Made by a program: the position numbers and the translations under genes | DNA from: AC-32 sp963821495 | GTDB taxonomy: Bacteria; Actinomycetota; Thermoleophilia; Gaiellales; Gaiellaceae | Reading direction: 5' to 3' | Assembly: GCA_963821495.1 (NCBI GenBank) | Contig: CAWGEA010000003.1 | Coordinates: 1,426,001 to 1,490,000 of the forward strand | Length of the DNA: 64,000 nt | Shown: positions 59,871 to 64,000 of the stretch, piece by piece | Layout: each line of letters begins with the position of its first letter | How positions within the stretch are numbered: the stretch's first letter is position 1 | The notes under the pieces: model-generated | What the model saw: the letters and a program-made list of their open reading frames with translations, nothing else | Database searches by the model: none | Told to the model about the DNA's origin: nothing

Positions 59871-60629
59871 TTACCTCACCTCCAACAGCTGTTCGTCGAC
59901 GATCTGGCCGTCGACCATGCGGACGATGCGATCGGTTGCGCGGCCGACGCCGATGTCGTGGGTGACGATCAGGAACGTCAGCCCGCGCTCGCGGTTCAGC
60001 CGCCGCATCAGGACGACGATCTCCTCGGCGTTCTCGCTGTCGAGGTCGCCGGTGGGCTCGTCGGCCCACACGATCGCCGGGTTGTTCACGAGCGCCCGCG
60101 CGATCGTCACGCGCTGGCGCTGCCCGCCCGAGAGCTCGTCGGGGAGATGTCCTGCGCGCTCGCCGAGGCCGACCAGCTCGAGCGCGTCGAGCGCCTTGCG
60201 GCGGGCCTCCTTCGCCGGCACGCGCGCGACGAGCAGCGGCAGCTCGACGTTCTCGACCGCCGTCAGGACCGGCATCAGGTTGTAGAACTGGAAGACGAAG
60301 CCCATGCGGCGGGCGCGGTAGTCGGTGCGCTCCTCGTCGCTCATCGCGCTCAGCGCGACGCCTTCGATCAGCACCTCTCCGCCGTCGATCCGGTCGAGAC
60401 CCGAGAGGCAGTTGAGCAGGGTCGTCTTGCCGGACCCGCTCGGCCCCATGATCGCGACCATCTCGCCGCAGGGGACGGAGAAGCTGACCTCCTGCAGCGC
60501 GTGCACCTGCAGCTTGCCCGTGTCGTACACCTTGTCGACCCCACGCGCCTCGACGATCGGCTCCGGCTCGGGTGCCCGGGGCACCTCGACCGGCGGGGGC
60601 GCGGGCCTGGGCTCGACGGTGACGGCCAT
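59871..60629 (-). CDS. ABC transporter ATPase, LolD/MacB type
   Basis: 252 residues from ATG at 60629, GGAGG 5 bp upstream; a longer open frame upstream has no match. Walker A GPSGSGKTT, Q-loop in FVFQFYNLMP, signature LSGGQRQRV, Walker B IVWADEPTGDLD, H-loop VTHD. The LolD/MacB-like sequence matches the FtsX-type permease next to it. An N-terminal Pro-rich extension of about 30 residues is unusual. First gene of the operon: ATPase, ABM protein, permease, universal stress protein, P-type ATPase. The region 60630-60896 is a shared divergent promoter region. Confidence 0.95.
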   Translation of the reverse strand: MAVTVEPRPAPPPVEVPRAPEPEPIVEARGVDKVYDTGKLQVHALQEVSFSVPCGEMVAIMGPSGSGKTTLLNCLSGLDRIDGGEVLIEGVALSAMSDEERTDYRARRMGFVFQFYNLMPVLTAVENVELPLLVARVPAKEARRKALDALELVGLGERAGHLPDELSGGQRQRVTIARALVNNPAIVWADEPTGDLDSENAEEIVVLMRRLNRERGLTFLIVTHDIGVGRATDRIVRMVDGQIVDEQLLEVR

Positions 60630-60896
60630 CGTGACCTCCTCGCTTCGAACGTCACGTGAAGCCTCGCGCGCGTGAACACATACGCCATCCGGGTCACCCG
60701 TGAATCCGCTTTCGGAGAAGTACGCACAGGCACGGAAACCCGTGGACGCGCCTGTCGTGGCACCGCGGCAGGGGTATCCGGTCGGATGCCGATCGGGCCT
60801 GCGGCCTACTACGGAAGCCGGGGCAGCGTGCGGCCCGATGCGCGGGCCCGGCGGCGCCGACGACGCTCGAAGGGCCACCGACGCGAAGGAGGAACG

Positions 60897-61358
60897 ATGA
60901 ACAGGATCTTGATCGCGACCGACGGCTCGGCCTCCGCGCAGGAAGCCGTCGACTTCGGCCTCGAGCTGGCGCGCGAGCAGCACGCGGCGGTGACGTTGGT
61001 CCTCGCAATCCCGGCCGTGGACGTCGTCCCGGCCGGCGGGTTCGGCCTGACCGCCGTCAGCCCGCACGACGTCACGTCCGAGGAGACCGAGCCACTCGAC
61101 CGCGCGCTCGAGCAGGCCGAGGCGGCCGGCGTCCGCGCGCAGACCCAACTCCTGCGCGGCGACGCGGTCGACGAGATCGTCGCCTACGCGGACACGATCG
61201 ACGCCGAGCTGATCGTGGTGGGGTCCCGGGGCCACGGGACACTTGCGAGCGCGCTCCTCGGCAGCGTCTCCCGCGGGATCCTCCACGAGGCCCGCCGGCC
61301 AGTGCTGGTCGTGCGCGCCGCAGCCGCGCGCGAGCCCCTCGCCCCCGCAACCGCCTAG
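60897..61358 (+). CDS. Universal stress protein (single domain)
   Basis: 153 residues from ATG at 60897, AAGGAGG 5 bp upstream. UspA fold with ILIATDGSASAQEAVDFGLELA at the start and the ATP-binding loop GSRGHGTLASALLGSVSRGILHEARRPVLVV at the end. Soluble. It is divergent from the ABC operon, which includes a tandem-domain stress protein. A membrane protein gene follows after 150 bp. Confidence 0.92.
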   Translation: MNRILIATDGSASAQEAVDFGLELAREQHAAVTLVLAIPAVDVVPAGGFGLTAVSPHDVTSEETEPLDRALEQAEAAGVRAQTQLLRGDAVDEIVAYADTIDAELIVVGSRGHGTLASALLGSVSRGILHEARRPVLVVRAAAAREPLAPATA

Positions 61359-61508
61359 GCGTGTGTGCGGGAAACCCGCAATGCGAGCCGGGATCGTCCG
61401 CAGAAAGATCCCGGCTCGCTACCGATGGCGCCCGAGCCGTTCCCGCCCAAACTCCGGCGAAAGGTCGAAGCCCGCGAACAGCCTCGACCGCGACGGAAGG
61501 AGAGAACG

Positions 61509-62225
61509 ATGAGGAAGTTCTTCGAGATCGGCGGCGTCGTTGCCGCGGCGGTCCTGATCGCGTTCGGCATCGCGGCGATCGTCATGGGCTTCAACGGCCA
61601 GTCGACCGTGAACGACAGCCTTAAGCAGGAGCAGATCGTCGGCTCGCCCGACATGACCCCGACGGCGATCGCCGGCGAGGTCAAAGCGGCTCAGGCGGCC
61701 CAGACGAAGCTGGTCTCGCAGCTTCAGGACGCGGGGGCGAAGATCACCCCCACGAAGATCGAGACACCGACCTGCTCGGTGGCCAACGAGTCCGTCAACG
61801 ACGGAACGAAGGCCCGCTGCTTCGCGCAGTACATGCGCATCCACACGTATGGCGCCACCTCGGGGCTGACGTACTCCCAAATGGGGCGCTTCGTCGCCAA
61901 GCCCGACACGCCGATCCAGTACACGGACGGCCTGGGCGCGACGAACGATCCGAAGTACGCGGCAACGGACCCGAAGACGCAGCAGCCGGTCAGCAACGGC
62001 CGCCGCGACATCTGGGTCACCTACACGGCGCTCACCACGGCGCTCAACTCGAGCTACATGGCCTCCAAGCTCGCGACGTTCGGCGTCGTGGTCGGCATTG
62101 CCCTCCTGCTTGCGGGCCTCGGCTTCCTGATCCTCGCGGTCGGCGGAGCCCTCGAGAGCCCCAAGCCCGCGTTCGGCTTCCTGCAGCGCGGCGCGAAGGG
62201 TGGCGGAGCCGCCGCGAAGGCGTAA
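61509..62225 (+). CDS. Uncharacterised membrane protein
   Basis: 238 residues from ATG at 61509, AAGGAGAG 4 bp upstream. One helix at about 8-30 (GGVVAAAVLIAFGIAAIVMGF), an external domain of about 150 residues with two Cys that could pair (TCSVAN, RCFAQYM), then a helix at about 185-210 (GVVVGIALLLAGLGFLILAVG) and a short Gly/Ala/Lys tail. It is not recognised but has the same plan as the protein at 14722. A terminator at 62245 follows. Confidence 0.78.
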   Translation: MRKFFEIGGVVAAAVLIAFGIAAIVMGFNGQSTVNDSLKQEQIVGSPDMTPTAIAGEVKAAQAAQTKLVSQLQDAGAKITPTKIETPTCSVANESVNDGTKARCFAQYMRIHTYGATSGLTYSQMGRFVAKPDTPIQYTDGLGATNDPKYAATDPKTQQPVSNGRRDIWVTYTALTTALNSSYMASKLATFGVVVGIALLLAGLGFLILAVGGALESPKPAFGFLQRGAKGGGAAAKA

Positions 62226-62244
62226 AAGCTCCTCCGTCGCACAC

Positions 62245-62270
62245 GAAGGGCCGCCTCCGGGCGGCCCTTC
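62245..62270 (+). terminator. terminator after the membrane-protein gene
   Basis: GAAGGGCCGCC and GGCGGCCCTTC form a perfect 11-bp stem around TCCG. It also borders the convergent response regulator, whose stop is at 62272. Confidence 0.8.
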
Positions 62271-62271
62271 G

Positions 62272-62925
62272 TCATTCCTCGGGGCGCTCGTCCAGCAGCC
62301 CGCGGTCGAGCGCGTAGCGGACGAGCTCGGCGCGGCTCGAGAGGCGGAGCTTCTGCATGATGTGCGCGCGGTGCGTCTCGGCGGTTCGCACCGAGATGTA
62401 CAGCTGCTTCGCGATCTCCTGGTTGGTGTGCCCGAGCGCGAGCAGGCGCAGGACCTCGCCCTCGCGCTCCGAGAGCGGGTCCTCCTCGGCGCGGCGGCGC
62501 TCCTCCGACTCGGCGGCCACGAGGCGCGCCCCCAGCTCCGGGTGGACGTAGCGGCCGCCGCCGGCGACCTCGCGCACGGCGGCAACGACCTCGCTGTCGG
62601 CCGCCTCCTTGAGCACGTAGCCGCTCGCGCCGGCCGCGAAGGCCTCGCGCACGTACTGCGGGTCGTCCTGCATCGAGAGCACGAGGATCCTGGTGTCCGG
62701 GTTCTCCTTCAGCAGCGTCGGGATGATCTCGAGGCCGCTCTGGTCCGGCATCACCACGTCCAGCAGGATCACGTCGGGCTTGAGCGCGCGGGCCTCGAAG
62801 ATCGCGTCGCGGGCGTTCCCGGCCTCGCCGACCGGCTCGATCCCCTCGTCGGCGTCGAGCACGAGCTTCAGGCCGGAGCGAACGACCGCGTGGTCGTCGA
62901 CGATCAGGACGCGCGTGCTGCTCAT
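62272..62925 (-). CDS. NarL-family response regulator
   Basis: 217 residues from ATG at 62925, which overlaps the kinase stop (ATGA). Receiver with LIVDDH, phosphorylation Asp at about 56 (VILLDVVMPDQSG) and Lys in GYVLKEAAD; LuxR-type helix-turn-helix (LSEREGEVLRLLALGHTNQEIAKQL, RTAETHRAHIMQKL). It forms a two-component system with the GAF histidine kinase just upstream. Confidence 0.95.
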   Translation of the reverse strand: MSSTRVLIVDDHAVVRSGLKLVLDADEGIEPVGEAGNARDAIFEARALKPDVILLDVVMPDQSGLEIIPTLLKENPDTRILVLSMQDDPQYVREAFAAGASGYVLKEAADSEVVAAVREVAGGGRYVHPELGARLVAAESEERRRAEEDPLSEREGEVLRLLALGHTNQEIAKQLYISVRTAETHRAHIMQKLRLSSRAELVRYALDRGLLDERPEE

Positions 62926-64000
62926 ACGGGCACCTCGAGCGCGACGGTCGTCCCGCTCGTCTCGGTCGACTCGACGGCCAGCGTGCCGTCGAGCAGCTCG
63001 ATCCGCTCGCGCATCCCGATCAGCCCGATGCCGTCGCCCAGGCCCGCCTGGGCGTCGAATCCCTTGCCGTCGTCCTCGATCACGGCCTTGATCCTGCCAT
63101 TCGAGCGGGTCAGCAGCACGCTCACCCGGTGCGCCTGCGAGTGCTTGACCACGTTCGTGAGCGACTCCTGGACGATCCGGTAGATCGCCGTCTCGACCTC
63201 GGGGGGCAGGCGGTCGCTGATCGCTCCGGCCTCGAGGTCGACCTCGATCCCGGTCTGCTCGGCGAACTCCATCGTCAGCCGTTCCAGCGCGGGGACGAGG
63301 CCGAAGTCGTCCAGCACCTTCGGGCGCAGCTCGACGGCGAGCCGGCGCACGTCCCGCAGCGTGGCGACGACGAGCTCCCGCAGCCGCGCCACCGACTCCG
63401 ACTCCGCGCCCTCGAGTTGCTTGAGGCCGAGCAGGATCGAGGTCAGCGCTTGGCCGGTCTCGTCGTGCAGCTCGCGGGCGAGCCGCCGGCGCTCGAGCTC
63501 CTGCGCGGCGACGACGCGCCGGAGCGCATCGCGCTGCACGCGCTCGGACAGCTCGACCGCCACGGCCGCGCGCGACGCGAACGTCTCCGCCAGGCGCACG
63601 TCGTCGTGGTCGAAGCGCGCGTCCGGCGCGTCGACCTTGTCGTACGCGGTCATCACGCCGATCGGCCGGCCGTGCACCAGCAGCGGCACCCAGAGCCCGG
63701 CCCGCGCCTGGATGGTGCGCGTGAAGTCCAGGTGCACCTCGCGGTCCTCGAGCAGCGAGTCGACGCGCTCGCTGCGCCCGCGCTCGAGCACGCGCCCCGC
63801 CTTCGACTGCGACCGCGAGACCGTCTGTCCGGCCACCAGGTCGGCGCCCTCGCCGGCCGCGGTGACGATGCGCAGCTCGTCCGGCCCCGCCGGGAGCGCC
63901 ACGACGACCAGCCGGGCCTCGAGCAGCTCCCGCAGCCGCTTCGCCACGAGCTCCAGCAGCACGTCGACGTCGGTCTCGCGGGCGATGGCGCTGCTGACGT
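62922..64000 (-). CDS. GAF histidine kinase, HisKA_3 type (partial)
   Basis: The frame continues to the right edge, so the N-terminus is outside; about 358 residues are visible. A GAF domain (LLELVAKRLRELLEARLVVVALPAG, LWVPLLVHGRPIGVMTAYD) leads to a HisKA_3 box (RRLARELHDETGQALTSILLGL) and a full ATPase domain with N-box IVQESLTNVVKHSQA and G-box DDGKGFD, GLIGMRERIELLDG. Unlike the kinase at 1035, all key ATP-site residues are present. It is coupled to the response regulator at 62925 through ATGA. Confidence 0.93.
   Translation of the reverse strand, partial: VSSAIARETDVDVLLELVAKRLRELLEARLVVVALPAGPDELRIVTAAGEGADLVAGQTVSRSQSKAGRVLERGRSERVDSLLEDREVHLDFTRTIQARAGLWVPLLVHGRPIGVMTAYDKVDAPDARFDHDDVRLAETFASRAAVAVELSERVQRDALRRVVAAQELERRRLARELHDETGQALTSILLGLKQLEGAESESVARLRELVVATLRDVRRLAVELRPKVLDDFGLVPALERLTMEFAEQTGIEVDLEAGAISDRLPPEVETAIYRIVQESLTNVVKHSQAHRVSVLLTRSNGRIKAVIEDDGKGFDAQAGLGDGIGLIGMRERIELLDGTLAVESTETSGTTVALEVPV

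Noticed and set aside
1..64000. CRISPR array, prophage or insertion sequence
   Set aside because: No regularly spaced short repeats, transposase, phage structural gene or integrase seen on either strand; the four dispersed repeats are kilobases apart.

Overview
The window is high-GC DNA (about two thirds G+C or more by eye) with frequent GTG/TTG starts, dense genes and long antisense open frames. The gene content suggests an environmental actinobacterium, plausibly of the Thermoleophilia (Gaiellales/Solirubrobacterales). It includes a SARP regulator fused to a beta-propeller, class III cyclase/AAA giants, MMPL and DHA2 transporters, cupredoxins and many ECF and LuxR-type regulators. The taxonomy is inference. 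There is no rRNA, complete tRNA, CRISPR array, transposase or integrase.

Bases 1-19.5 kb form the unusual part. Signal-transduction and membrane genes are divided by four same-orientation copies of a roughly 210-bp repeat (3553, 7384, 14332, 17888). Each copy ends in the 3' half of an initiator-type tRNA (CAT anticodon loop to acceptor end) and is followed within a few bases by a hairpin whose stem sequence differs from copy to copy. The intervals hold a cyclase-ATPase-solute-binding fusion; a block with a LuxR-type ATPase, a cupin, a BMP-like sensor and a SARP-propeller; an MMPL exporter with a small membrane protein; and a hydrolase-cyclase. I read this as a tandem array of integrated cassettes sharing one tRNA attachment site with the recombinase elsewhere. 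A paralogous tRNA-like leader RNA is the main alternative.

Bases 19.5-32.5 kb: a divergent cluster of two GcvT-fold folate enzymes (one DmdA-like) and two FAD oxidoreductases (the second frameshifted) looks like demethylation or one-carbon catabolism. It is followed by an ECF sigma/cupredoxin pair, a TPR-cyclase, a GFA-family Zn protein, an ABM-fold protein, an unrecognised gene with a strong promoter, a UPF0104-like membrane protein and a CorA-type channel.

Bases 32.6-42.6 kb: an M24 peptidase, small membrane proteins, a hemolysin III-family protein, a DHA2 exporter, an MMPL transporter, a hybrid PAS-GAF histidine kinase with its divergent response regulator, and a secreted TolB-like propeller. 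The kinase and MMPL genes carry at least five single-base indels, so this stretch is either poor consensus or decaying.

Bases 42.8-64 kb: a sulfatase, a second cupredoxin/ECF sigma pair, a STAS protein, a DHA2 exporter, an FNR-like reductase, a ZIP transporter and two P-type ATPases. The second ATPase ends a tight operon (ABC ATPase, ABM protein, FtsX permease, universal stress protein, P-type ATPase). A second universal stress protein, a membrane protein and a GAF histidine kinase/response regulator pair (kinase cut by the window edge) close the window.
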